Below the pieces are notes generated by a model. The model ran no database searches, was not told where the DNA came from, and was given only the letters and a program-made list of their open reading frames with translations. From assembly GCF_037325665.1 (NCBI RefSeq), contig NC_090260.1:48716185-48780184 (forward strand): a stretch of 64,000 nt of DNA, in the 5' to 3' direction. Below, one piece after another: positions 11,234-21,999 of this stretch. Source of the DNA: Littorina saxatilis (Eukaryota > Mollusca > Gastropoda > Littorinimorpha > Littorinidae). How positions within the stretch are numbered: the stretch's first letter is position 1; every line of letters starts with the position of its first letter. The translations under genes were made by a program, and so were the position numbers.

Positions 11234-11455
11234 TCTTTTCAAAGTCTCAGCCCCAGAAAGTCATAAATATACCTCGTCATTAACACGCTTTATTCAAGTG
11301 TCGCACACAATCATCAGGTTCCTGGACTCGTTCCTGCCGTCTGCAGTCAGGTTGCTCACCACCCCGACCTGAATTGATAGCAGTCTGTGTCACGTGCCGC
11401 CTACATCCCCTGGTTGACACACGTCCGTGCATGTGTGCATGCATGTCGGTTGTTT

Positions 11456-11558
11456 TGTGTGTGTGTGTGTGTGTGTGTTGGTGCGTGTGTGTGTATGTGT
11501 GTGGGTGTGTGTGTGTGTGTGTGTGAGTGTGTGTGAGTGTGTGTGTGTGTGTGTGAGT

Positions 11559-11636
<78 letters not shown>
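11456..11636. repeat. (GT)n microsatellite
   Basis: About 180 bp of GT dinucleotide with sparse interruptions. Confidence 0.97.
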
Positions 11637-11639
11637 AAG

Positions 11640-12250
11640 TCGTAAGTGGATACACATAAACACAAAACGACAACACCTGCGTTTTAAGTACTTGGATTAC
11701 TCATTTGAATTGGCTGCTGTTTCTAATTTCACTGTGAACGTATGTCTAAATTATACTTATCAAACTCGGATTCATTTTCTCTCAGATGAGACCTAGCTCA
11801 CACTACACAGACCCCTGTGAGCCAAACATACTCACCAAAACTCCTCACCATTAGTCTCAACCCTCTCACGTCGAGTTTCTTCATACCTCTTGGTCCGTGT
11901 GTATTTTGGCCGCAGGGCTGTGGACACATAATTTAATACGTCTTATCCCTCCTCTGCTTCTTTACCTCTGTAAACTTGTAGAGCTAGGTATTTTTCGATA
12001 AACACCCAGCAACCAAACAAATAACGAGCCAGCAACAGCCTGAATCCTCGATAACTGCTGCACAGTATCAAATGCATTCAACGGCACAATCCTGGAAACA
12101 AAAAGACAAAAGGGGACTCGTTTCGCACATGAATATCATGACACGATTTTTGGTGGCAGAAGGTATGATGAGCAGTAAACAGGCACTCGCAGAGTTTGTG
12201 TCAAAAAGTTCGGTTTTTTAATGAAAACGTCGAAGTTATGGGATAAAAAA
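11640..12250. other. No recognised feature
   Basis: Mixed-composition sequence without long frames or repeats that I can identify. Confidence 0.5.
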
Positions 12251-12252
12251 AG

Positions 12253-13099
12253 CTTACACACCTCGTCCTGAATATCGTGCATATTTTCCCTCGGGTCGAT
12301 TTACAGGTATTACCTCGCCAGAGGCTCGGTAATAGGGAGATTCAAGAGACAGCACGTTTCGTTTTGCAGCTCGTTTCGTTTGGTGAATGAGTCACCCCGC
12401 GAAACGGAACGTGAAACGAGACGGCATAGGCCACAGACAAGATTTAGATGTATTCACGTTTCGTTTCGGAATGAAGGAAGGGCGATAAATCTTCAAGTGA
12501 AATTATCACGTCTGTCCTCGATCAGAATGGGGAAAAAAAAACCTAGGAGGTGGTCCAGAATCGGGCATACTTTGATTATTTTCAGTCCAAATAAATCACA
12601 CAGACTTTGTTTATACAAAATCACATACGAAGCCAGAATAAAAATTCGATGCGATGACCTACTTCTGCTTCGCCATTTGCTTTCTTCACCATGAAGTTGG
12701 ATAAATGTACCAGGATCAGCACCCTTCAAAATATTTCAGTTCACAACAGTTGTCTACCTCCAATGAACACATTCTCAGCGCTGAAAGACTGTGAAAGGGT
12801 TGATGAATCTAGCAATGCATAAAATGGCCAACAAATAAAACTGTTAGTGTGCAAAAATACTCACAAAAGTTGACGAAATATTGTTCGTTTTTTGGGGGTG
12901 GAAAACGTGACTGCGTTTTGACGTTCCACGTTCCGTTTCAGTTGACCTTCACCTTTCCAGCGAGAGACTCCCGAAATGATGACGTTTACCACGACTTCAA
13001 AACGAAACGTCCCGACGTTTCGTTTATTAAATCTCCCTAATACCTGAAAGTCGACCCCATGGAAAATATTCACGATATTCAGAACTCGGAGTGTGTAAC
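12253..13099. mobile_element. Foldback/MITE-like element with long nested inverted repeats
   Basis: The left end (cttacacacctcg...ctgaatatcgtg) pairs with the right end (cacgatattcagaactcgga...gtgtgtaac) over about 60 bp with mismatches. Further in, agggagatt plus cgtttcgtttt (12337-12377) pairs with the complement at about 12998-13041, and aacgtgaaacg motifs recur inverted. About 850 bp long with no coding frame. The ttacacacctcg end is shared with the smaller element at 13317-13480, so the two may use the same transposase. Confidence 0.65.
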
Positions 13100-13316
13100 A
13101 TACATGTATATATATAAATCTGTTTACTTGATTTTAGTCCAAAACAGGGAAACTGACAAGAAGTGCTAACAGAATGGAATGATTTGCACGGAACTATACA
13201 ACCGCGCATTGATCGATCGCCTTGCGCAGGTTGACTGGTTGAGTGAATAAAATGCGATCAAACTTTCGCACAAAAACTCCTCTTTTCTTTGAATAACTGA
13301 AGAAAGGAGGAATAAA

Positions 13317-13480
13317 GAGGTTACACACCTCGTCTCAGTGATTATCAAAAATAATAGTCTCAGTTCGCGGTCATGAAAAAAGCTCGCTAAATGAAAAAGC
13401 TCGCTAAAGCTCCCATTTTTCATGATCCGCAAACTTCGTCCATTATTTTTAATAATCACTGAGACTCGGCATGTAACCTC
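13317..13480. mobile_element. Short palindromic MITE
   Basis: The left arm gaggttacacacctcgtctc followed by agtgattatcaaaaataat pairs with the right arm attatttttaataatcact followed by gagactcggcatgtaacctc, leaving a spacer of roughly 90 bp. The spacer contains a repeated aaaaagctcgctaaa. About 164 bp. Confidence 0.75.
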
Positions 13481-13570
13481 TACACATTGCACCATTGAAT
13501 ACGTCCCGTTGTATTATTTAAAATGTCACATTGCACCATTGAACATCCTTTGCACCATTGAATACGTTAC

Positions 13571-13599
13571 ATAGTGGTAGTAGTGGTAGTAGTAGTGAC

Positions 13600-13660
<61 letters not shown>

Positions 13661-13662
13661 AC
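13571..13662. repeat. (GTA)n microsatellite
   Basis: Trinucleotide gta/agt run with a few gtg interruptions. Confidence 0.95.
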
Positions 13663-13908
13663 AGGAGTAGTGGTTTCCATAAGCCTCGCGGCTTTTTAAG
13701 CGTCTCATCTAATTTCAAATTCGTTGTCGGTCGATCATATTTAACACTTTCTACCCCACCTATGTTGATCAAGTGTTTTTTTTAGCCCAGACCAGCTGTG
13801 CTGCAGCAGGTCACTCAGAATTGTAGTAACTGTGTGGAAACTGTGTATCAACACGCTGCAATGCAGGCATTAGATCGACGTTACAGGAAACAACTGAAGT
13901 GACTGTGT

Positions 13909-13968
13909 GTACGGATATATCCGTACCAGGTCAGATAGTCATAAGAGTGGGTACGGATATATCCGTAC
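13909..13968. repeat. Pair of perfect 18-bp palindromes
   Basis: gtacggatatatccgtac occurs at 13909-13926 and again at 13951-13968, 42 bp apart, each perfectly self-complementary. The spacer reads caggtcagatagtcataag. They probably belong to a small mobile repeat. The exact symmetry would also suit a dimeric protein-binding site, but nothing nearby supports a regulatory role. Confidence 0.8.
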
Positions 13969-13979
13969 CTGGGAGACAA

Positions 13980-14990
13980 TGAGTTAACATGCTCAAACTC
14001 GCTTCCTTGATATCAATCATCATACAAATAAAATGACTGAATGTCAGAATGATAAGTTTTTCTTTGTCAAGCAGATGTGAAGGAAATCAAACGGCTAACA
14101 ACTGAGTCAGGCCGAGTAAGCATTTGTATCCTCCACGATTCACGAACACCAACAAGATACACGTAAAAAAGTGGAAATGTATGTTGCACGTAGTGAACAG
14201 ACTTCATAAACCAGCGTACAGTTAACTTCGTGAATCGTAGTTAGTTTAGTAGCACACTTGACGACTGTCCCTCGAGGAGAAAGGTCTCGATGTTATTCGC
14301 GCGGGAGGAGAAAATGCCCGGAGAGAATGCAGGAACAGGTTCCTGCCCTTACTTGTGTTTTCTGAGACGCGATCGTCAAAGCACTTTAACAGTGCGTCCA
14401 GTAACCTGTCCATGAGAAGAGGTTCCCGGCCACATGCCGGGAAAGAAGAATCATCTGAGAATCCGCCGAATGTCGCATTTCTCTGGACCAGTTTAGCTGA
14501 AGTTCGACGGGACTTTCACGAAGCTAGCAGCGAGGTTACAGGAAAGTCCGTATAGTTGGACCCAGAAAGGTCACGGGACGAAGTGAACTGGTTAGGTCGA
14601 GATCGCCAGTCGGAGGATTAAGTACACCGCTACTTTTTTCAAGTGAAGGACATATCGGCAGTTTTTTGTGTGTGATCTAGTTGAGTTAAGCCATGTTCAG
14701 GAGAACCTATTTAATTAAGATATAATTAGTATTTAGCAACTAGATCAGATGGTTGCCGCAGTCTGGTCAGAATCCTAACTGTGAACTGTGACTGTATTTT
14801 TTACGCTTACACACTCGCCGTGTGTCGGTATTTGTACTGTGGATATCGTGTGCCAGTGATTTCACGGACTGTGTGTGTGTTTTTTCTGTCTACCTCACGG
14901 GTAGCGATTTTTGTAGACTCTGGGTAAGATTATTGTGTTAGTTTGTGCACAGGATTGTCAAACAGTTTTTTACATGTCGTCAAACCTGTG
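13980..14990. other. No recognised feature
   Basis: About 1 kb with only short frames (for example 14355-14555) and no clear repeat. Nothing I can support. Confidence 0.45.
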
Positions 14991-14992
14991 AG

Positions 14993-15403
14993 TATCAATC
15001 AATCAATCAATATGAGGCTTATATCGCGCATATTCCGTGGGTACAGTTCTAGGCGCTCTGCAATGATGCCGTGTGAGATGGAATTTTATATGGCCAGTAG
15101 ATTGCAGCCATTTCGGCGCATATTTACCTTTCACGGCCTATTATTCCAAGTCACACGGGTATAGGTAGACAATTATTAACTGTGCCTAAGCAATTTTGCC
15201 AGGAAAGACCCTTTTGTCAATCGTTGGATCTTTAACGTGCACACCCAATGTAGTGTACACGGGGGGTGTTCGAACGCCGAAGAGAGCCTGCACACAAAGT
15301 TGACTCTGTGAAATAAATTTCCGCCGAACCTGGGGACGAACTCACGCTGACAGCGGCCAACTGAATACAAATCCAGCGCACTACCAACTGAGCTACATCC
15401 CCG
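14993..15403 (-). mobile_element. tRNA-derived SINE with (GATT)n tail
   Basis: The minus strand begins ggggatgtagctcagttgg, a very tRNA-like A-box region, with a B-box-like gagttcgtccc. A body with atctttaacgtgcacaccc follows, then a 3' part with gcgc...gatataagcc, and it ends in a (GATT)n run at 14994-15012. Length about 410 bp. Elements of this make are common in gastropod DNA as I recall it. Anticodon and cloverleaf are not credible for a working tRNA. Confidence 0.75.
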
Positions 15404-15424
15404 AGTACCCGGTTTTGAATCCAT

Positions 15425-16600
15425 AACACTGATATCTTTCTTTTCATGATTGTGTGTGTATGTGTGTATATATCATAACTGTATTATTTGTTTGACTCAA
15501 TACAGTGGAGGGAACTTATAATTGGAGTTGTGGTTTGTTCCTCAATAATATCATAGTAGCGCATGTACATTCATTCACAACAGATTCTTGAAGGTGTTAG
15601 TGTTTTGTGAACTTTTAACAACATCAGAAAATGTGTTCCATGATGGTGCAACTCTGTCAAAAAAAGGAATGTATTCGGATTTTAGTTTTACTAATTTAAA
15701 AACAAAAATGTGTCAGTATAAGTCCTTGTTGCATCAGTGGTAGACCTTTTGAAAAATGACTCTACTTTGACATTATCCTAAAAATCTGTATAAGTCTGTA
15801 CCAAGTCACCTCTGAGCCTTCTCGATGTAATAGTCGGGAGATTGTGTGTACGCAGTCTGTCGACATATACCATGTTTTTTCTAAGCTTTAACCAGTTTTG
15901 TGGCTCTGCTTTGCACCCTTTCAAGGGCTGCTGATTGACGCTTCAGAGATGGATGCCAGATGACGTTGGCGTATTTTAAGTGTGGTCCAAGCAGTGGTTT
16001 ATACAATTTTATACACGTGTCGTTGTCAAGATAGGAAAAAAAAATCTCTTTATTTTGCCAAGTATTTTTATTTGCCGTATTGATTATGTTTCGAATATAT
16101 TTGTCAAAACTCAGGTGTTCGTCAAACTATTGCACACAAATAGTTCTCCTCCTTACACCCCAAGACTCTTTTCGTTTCATCAGTCACCTTCATTAAAGGC
16201 TGCCATATTCGTAGCGTTCATTAATTAATTCATATTGTTTACATGTGCCAATAATGTTACTGCACATTTAAGGGGATATAATAACGATTGGCTGTAGCTT
16301 TCGAACACAGAAAAAATTATTTCAGTATTGCAAAGTGGTGTTGATAGTGTCGAATGTAAACAGAACAGTCTCAAACGCCGTCTTTGGTTTACGAAACGTC
16401 ACGAAGTGGCGTCAACGGTCTAAAAATAGCCCAAGTCCTGGAGAACTGTTGCTAAACAATGCAATAAAGAATTAATTATTTCTTGTAATTGGTGAGGACT
16501 TCAAACCTAAAACTTTGCAGGAAGCTTAATTTATACATCCCCACAACGATAGGAAAAGCCCTGGAAGTAATTAAACTAATTAAATAGGACTATGTCAGCC
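15425..16600. other. No recognised feature
   Basis: AT-rich sequence. Open frames such as 15980-16228 carry no domain I can identify. Confidence 0.45.
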
Positions 16601-16610
16601 TTTAACAGCT

Positions 16611-16744
16611 ATTGTTTTCAGCGTGGCAATAGGGTCCGATATTTAGACGAGACAAGTATAATGCCGACGAGTCGAAGACGAGTCGCATTATACTTGTTCG
16701 AATCTAATTATCGGACTCTATTGCTACGCTGAAAAACACAATAG
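16611..16744. mobile_element. Long palindrome / foldback element
   Basis: The left arm (attgttttcagcgtggcaat... to gacaagtataatgccgac) is the imperfect reverse complement of the right arm (gcattatacttgttcgaa... to attgctacgctgaaaaacacaat), with only about 16 bp between arms. About 134 bp and able to form a near-continuous hairpin. It sits about 40 bp outside the Helitron-like element. Confidence 0.8.
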
Positions 16745-16781
16745 CGTTTATATAGCTATTCAGACATTATATTCTCTGTTA

Positions 16782-18826
16782 CTAGCAGTTAAGCCCGGCT
16801 TCGCCCGGGAGTAAGCGGAGTCCTGTAGCAATTTAAGACGCTCGCTATCCCATTATCATTAGCTTTACCTCCTTTGTTTGGATACAAAAAAAGAGTTATC
16901 TCCCTTACCTTCTAGAAATTTCCGGAACTGTCCAGTTAATTTTTCTTTCTTCATTTCTTCCCCTCATAGGAGCAATAGCGAGTCTCTAATATCACTGGCA
17001 TGATGTGCTTGCTACAGGTGAACAGTAGGCACTGAACTGGTCTTGCACCATATAGGCTGTATTCAATAAATGGGAGGTCCATAATCTGAGAAAGGAAACA
17101 ATGAATCAAGAAACTAAAACCCAGGTGCACATCTGCGGCACCTAGGGAGTGTACGTGCACACTATCTTGTTCCTGCCTCTTGCCATCTCAGAGGTATGGC
17201 GACCACAGACAAAAAAGAGTTATCTCCCTTACCTTCTAGAAATTTCCGGAACTGTCCAGTTAATTTTTCATTCTTCATTTCTTCCCCTCATAGGAGCAAC
17301 AGCGAGTCTCTAATATCACTGGCATGATGTGCTTGCTACAGGTGAACAGTAGGCACTGAACTGGTCTTGCACCATATAGGCTGTATTCAATAAATGGGAG
17401 GTCCATAATCTGAGAAAGGAAACAATGAATCAAGAAACTAAAACCCAGGTGCACATCTGCGGCACCTAGGGAGTGTACGTGCACACTATCTTGTTCCTGC
17501 CTCTTGCCATCTCAGAGGTATGGCAACCACAGACAAAAAAGAGTTATCTCCCTTACCTTCTAGAAATTTCCGGAACTGTCCAGTTAATTTTTCATTCTTC
17601 TTTTCTTCCCCTCATAGGAGCAATAGCAAGTCTCTAATATCACTGCCATGATGTGCTTGCTACAGGTGAACAGTTATCTCCCTTACCTTCTAGAAATTTC
17701 CGGAACTGTCCAGTTAATTTTTCATTCTTCATTTCTTCCCCTCATAGGAGCAACAGCGAGTCTCTAATATCACTGGCATGATGTGCTTGCTACAGGTGAA
17801 CAGTAGGCACTGAACTGGTCTTGCACCATATAGGCTGTATTCAATAAATGGGAGGTCCATAATCTGAGAAAGGAAACAATGAATCAAGAAACTAAAACCC
17901 AGGTGCACATCTGCGGCACCTAGGGAGTGTACGTGCACACTATCTTGTTCCTGCCTCTTGCCATCTCAGAGGTATGGCGACCACAGACAAAAAAGAGTTA
18001 TCTCCCTTACCTTCTAGAAATTTCCGGAACTGTCCAGTTAATTTTTCATTCTTCATTTCTTCCCCTCATAGGAGCAACAGCGAGTCTCTAATATCACTGG
18101 CATGATGTGCTTGCTACAGGTGAACAGTAGGCACTGAACTGGTCTTGCACCATATAGGCTGTATTCAATAAATGGGAGGTCCATAATCTGAGAAAGGAAA
18201 CAATGAATCAAGAAACTAAAACCCAGGTGCACATCTGCGGCACCTAGGGAGTGTACGTGCACACTATCTTGTTCCTGCCTCTTGCCATCTCAGAGGTATG
18301 GCGACCACAGACAAAAAAGAGTTATCTCCCTTACCTTCTAGAAATTTCCGGAACTGTCCAGTTAATTTTTCATTCTTCTTTTCTTCCCCTCATAGGAGCA
18401 ATAGCAAGTCTCTAATATCACTGGCATGATGTGCTTGCCGCGTACAGGTGAACAGTTATCTCCCTTACCTTCTAGAAATTTCCGGAACTGTCCAGTTAAT
18501 TTTTCATTCTTCATTTCTTCCCCTCATAGGAGCAACAGCGAGTCTCTAATATCACTGGCATGATGTGCTTGCTACAGGTGAACAGTAGGCACTGAACTGG
18601 TCTTGCACCATATAGGCTGTATTCAATAAATGGGAGGTCCATAATCTGAGAAAGGAAACAGTGAATCAAGAAACTAAAACCCAGGTGCACATGTGCGGCA
18701 CCTAGGGAGTGTACGTGCACACTATCTTGTTCCTGCCTCTTGCCATCTCAGAGGTATGGCGACCACAGACAGACACACAGACACACAGACACACAGACAG
18801 ACACTCTCTTTTATTATATGTATAGA
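16782..18826 (-). mobile_element. Non-autonomous Helitron-like (possibly Helentron) element
   Basis: On the minus strand the element begins TCTATACATATAATAAAAG at 18826 and ends with a GC hairpin (cccgggcgaagccggg) followed by ttaactgCTAG at 16782, then T. A TC start, a hairpin about 10 bases before the end and a CTAG|T terminus are Helitron features. The base before the start is T, so insertion lies between T and T as in Helentron/Helitron2 rather than the classical A|T. No Rep/helicase coding is present. Most of the length is the tandem array listed separately. No inverted ends or target duplication were seen, as expected. Confidence 0.7.
16893..18775. repeat. Higher-order tandem array (324-bp A and about 130-bp b units)
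   Basis: Units start with gagttatctcccttacc at about 16893, 17217, 17541, 17671, 17995, 18319 and 18453. The order is A A b A A b A, where A is 324 bp and b is its first 130-134 bp. The A-A-b block therefore repeats with a period of 778-782 bp. Copies are nearly identical, so the block itself was amplified recently. Each A unit carries the same 69-codon minus-strand frame, which I attribute to unit identity and not to coding. Confidence 0.95.
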
Positions 18827-19562
18827 AAATCATGTTTTTGTCAGTAACAACTACCAGAATGGTCCATGTCGTTGATTGCAGACGACGGTTATATAGTGAG
18901 CATATCCCTTCGCGCATGTATCCACGGAAATCACCGAACATTGAAAAACCCACGGACATGTAAAGGGAGAAGACTGGAGATAACCGGCTGTTTCGCATTA
19001 CGTCAATATGCTAGGAATCATATGACGTCATGACGTATCATGCTTGCCTACGTATATTCTATGTTCGAAAGTCTGACTTCTGTTGGGGAGACCGGTAACT
19101 TAAATTCATTCCAACATTGCACGACGTTCTATGTGACAGGAGAGTTTGCTGAATATTTTTTTTGTGGAAATATCGTCTGCTATATATAGAATCAGAGATA
19201 GGTCGCTTAAGATTGCATCTTCTTGAACTTTGCAAGGTTTGTTGCCTGTTGAAGAACTGGATTTTACACGTAATGTATTTCATGTACGGAAAGCCCAACA
19301 AAAAAGCAAATGGCATCGTCTGTCGACTAGTCACAGAAACAAACCTGGCGAGGTATGCGTGTACTGTATACACGTGGAAGAAACCGGAACCATGCGTCTT
19401 TGTTATTGCCGATATCAAAAAACAAGAAAGGTAGATTGTCGAAACGTTTGTTAATGACAAAACAATACATTCACAGATATTTCGACCCAACGGTTTTTAA
19501 GTGAACAGACAGAACAAATATTAACACACAACTTATCTTGATAGTTCTATCAGAATAGAACT
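18827..19562. other. No recognised feature
   Basis: Contains overlapping short frames on both strands (19059-19490 minus, 19162-19434 plus) without any recognisable domain, start context or splice structure. Confidence 0.4.
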
Positions 19563-19563
19563 A

Positions 19564-21085
19564 TACTGTTCAAAAAAAGAAACGCATAGTTGCTACTTGC
19601 CAAATTTGTTTTATTTTTCGAAAAAATTAACAGAAAATCCAATATTTAGATTATTTGTTTGAAATTTGGTATGGACACAGTTGAATGCACACACAGTTCA
19701 TTTGCATCTTCAAATCAATCAGTCAATCAATACGATTGGGTGCCGAGGCTGTCAAGTCAGTAGGGGGTGTGACTGCCTTGAGCAGCAACAACTGCCCGGC
19801 ACCTTCTGGGCATGGACTGGATCAGATGCCGGATATCTTGCTGTGGGATGGTGTCCCACTCCTCCTGAAGTGCCTGCAATAGATCGCGGTGATTTGCCGG
19901 CGCTTCTTCTCGCCTGCGCACACGTCTGTCCAATTCATCCCAGAGGTGTTCTATCGGGTTCATGTCTGGCGACATGGATGGCCAGGGAAGCACCTGGACA
20001 TGGTGGTCGGTGAGGAACTGGGTGGTGAGTCGTGCTGTGTGCGGGCGAGCGTTGTCCTGCTGGAATATGGCATCATGGTCAGCCAGAAGAGGAAGGGCGT
20101 GTGGGCGCAGAATTTCCTCCACGTATCGCTGGGCAGTTATGCGCCCTTGGACGTGCACCAGGGTGCTCCTTCCAGCGGTATTGATCGCCCCCCACACCAT
20201 GACGCCTCCACCACCATGAACGGGTGCCTCATCCACACAGTTGGGCGCGTAACGTTCGTTTACTCTCCGGTAGACCCTCCTCCGACCATCATGTCGCTGG
20301 AGCAGGAAGTAGGACTCGTCGCTGAACCACACGTGTCTCCAGTGATTCCGGACGGTCCAGCGAAGGTGCTGGTTGCCCCACTGCACTCGGTTCTGGCGAT
20401 GGCGGCGGGTGAGGACAGCTCCTCTGTGAGGTCTGCGAGCTCTCAAACCAGCTTCATGCAGGCGGTTCCGCACGGTCTGGTCCGATAATCGGTGTGGCCC
20501 GGGGAGAGCCTGGACAGAAGATGAGGCCGACAGGAAACGATTCCGGAGGTGGCGGAGCCGTATGAAGCGGTCGTGAGCAGCAGTTGTCGCCCTTGGTCTT
20601 CCCGCTCGTGGCAAGTCAGCAACGGAGCCAGTGGCTTGAAACCTGACCCACAGTCTACTGATGGTGCTCTGGGACACGTGGAAGTGCCTGGCGATTGCAC
20701 TTTGACTTTGGCCTGCTTGTAAACGACCCAATGCAATTTGGCGGTCTTCTCTGCTCAATCGGGCCATCTTTCGTCGCTGAATTGTCGTCTGATTTCTTTG
20801 TGGCGAACAATCCGCTTTTATGGGTTTTGGAAGACATGGTGAGAGCTCAATATTCCCCGAGTTTCACGAGATTACACTGAAGCATGACGAGTGGTCATGC
20901 CAAATGAGCAATTTTGACATTGTAGCCACTGATAACGCATGCGTCACGTGCAGAGCTCACTTGTGGCAATGGACGAAAGGTCGACGACCAGATAAACATT
21001 TTCTGCAGTTTGGTGGATATCCTTGTAGCCATATAACTAAATTAACCAAATATTACAAGCTATGCGTTTCTTTTTTTGAACAGTG
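19564..21085 (-). mobile_element. Tc1-like (DD34E) DNA transposon, apparently complete
   Basis: The terminal inverted repeats tactgttcaaaaaaagaaac (left) and cactgttcaaaaaaagaaac (complement of right) continue as gcatag for about 27 bp with one mismatch. Both ends are flanked by TA (19562-19563 and 21086-21087), the target duplication of the IS630/Tc1/mariner superfamily. Total length is 1,522 bp. The transposase lies on the minus strand and is uninterrupted, so this copy is young. Confidence 0.93.
19757..20767 (-). CDS. Tc1-like transposase, 336 aa
   Basis: Cut-and-paste transposase acting in the nucleus on its own terminal repeats. Residues 1-110 form a paired-type double helix-turn-helix (SREDRQIALGRLQAGQS, HVSQSTISRLW) with the AT-hook-like AGRPR. 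The DDE core follows: first D in WFSDESYF, second D in FQQDNARPHTA, and E in DMNPIEHLWDEL. Exactly 34 residues separate the second D from the E, which places it in Tc1. GGGGVMVWGA is the glycine-rich box. The length is normal for the family and no stop or frameshift is seen. The ATG at 20765-20767 is the natural start, about 320 bp inside the right terminus. Whether it is active cannot be told from sequence. Confidence 0.95.
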   Translation of the reverse strand: MARLSREDRQIALGRLQAGQSQSAIARHFHVSQSTISRLWVRFQATGSVADLPRAGRPRATTAAHDRFIRLRHLRNRFLSASSSVQALPGPHRLSDQTVRNRLHEAGLRARRPHRGAVLTRRHRQNRVQWGNQHLRWTVRNHWRHVWFSDESYFLLQRHDGRRRVYRRVNERYAPNCVDEAPVHGGGGVMVWGAINTAGRSTLVHVQGRITAQRYVEEILRPHALPLLADHDAIFQQDNARPHTARLTTQFLTDHHVQVLPWPSMSPDMNPIEHLWDELDRRVRRREEAPANHRDLLQALQEEWDTIPQQDIRHLIQSMPRRCRAVVAAQGSHTPY

Positions 21086-21089
21086 TATC

Positions 21090-21920
21090 AAGATAAGTTT
21101 TGTGTGAATGTGTTTGTCTGTCGGTGTAGTTTTATGCTTTGTCTATTTGCATGTTTGTCTGTCTGTGTGTTTGCACTTATACTCACGCATATCTCTGGTG
21201 CGTTGATTCAGCTTTTTCAATGATGTGAGTTGCCTGGAAGTATGGTACACACGGTCTTCGGACAAAATCAGATTCCTTCCTGGAATCAAAAAGGAGATAA
21301 TACCTTTCAGCAGCCTTTCAGCATTTTTTAAGACAATAATTGCGCGAGGTCAATGGGTCACTTTTCTCACCTACGCTTTTCTGTGGCAATAGAGAGTTAT
21401 AGCAGGACGGTGGTCGTCCTGTCTATGAAAAAAAGAATCAGCGTGTTGAAAGAACCCATCAGCTGCACAGGGAAGTTGATCTTTAAGCATATTAACTGAT
21501 CAAGTTTTCTGGTATTCCCGTTAGCATAGCTTTCCAGGCGCCAGCGGTGACACAGCAAAAAAGAGATTCTAGTTCGAAATACCCTACAGTCACTAGCTGA
21601 CAGTAGTGAACGACGAAGAAGAAGAAGACTAGTTGACAGTGTGATAGCTTTTTAAATAGCTTAGATCAGATGTCTATTATCTAGAAGTATTTATCTACTA
21701 TTACCAGCAGTCGACACGCAGTGATACATATGCCCTTTGACCTTTCCTTGGGGATATCCCGTACTAAAAATAGAATACGAGATTATGGGAAAGCTGTTCA
21801 AGGGCACTCACGCACAATATTCGATTTTTAATACACCTTTGGGATAAATCAAAAAGAATAAAATACAAGAATATAGAGTTCAGAAAAGAAGAACAAAAAA
21901 GTTGACAAATCATTTTATAC
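21090..21920. other. No recognised feature
   Basis: Unique-looking sequence with short gaagaa and (tctg) runs. Nothing supported. Confidence 0.4.
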
Positions 21921-21922
21921 CA

Positions 21923-21996
21923 AAGTCTTTGGGGACTCGAACCCGAGACCGCCGGCATTGGAGGCAAACGTCTTACCAACCCGCCACAAGGCTGCT
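21923..21996 (-). mobile_element. tRNA-derived SINE head
   Basis: The minus strand reads gcagccttgtggcgggttgg, then taagacgtttgcctccaatg, then a perfect B box ggttcgagtcc. It is close to a tRNA but with an irregular A box, and it is followed by an A-rich body. More likely a SINE head than a tRNA gene, though of the tRNA-like stretches here it is the best preserved. Confidence 0.6.
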
Positions 21997-21999
21997 TAC

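Noticed and set aside
9146-11663. His/Thr-rich and Cys/Val-rich frames
   Set aside because: Translations of CA/TG dinucleotide tracts.
16951-18720. Five copies of a 69-codon minus-strand frame
   Set aside because: Identity follows from recent amplification of the 324-bp unit. No domain and no third-position bias could be judged because the copies are nearly identical in DNA.
19059-19490. Overlapping frames of 143 (minus) and 90 (plus) codons
   Set aside because: No recognised domain, and the two strands compete for the same DNA.
8420-21996. tRNA genes on the basis of B-box sequences
   Set aside because: Heads lack a credible cloverleaf or anticodon arm and are joined to SINE bodies. Several occur as family copies.
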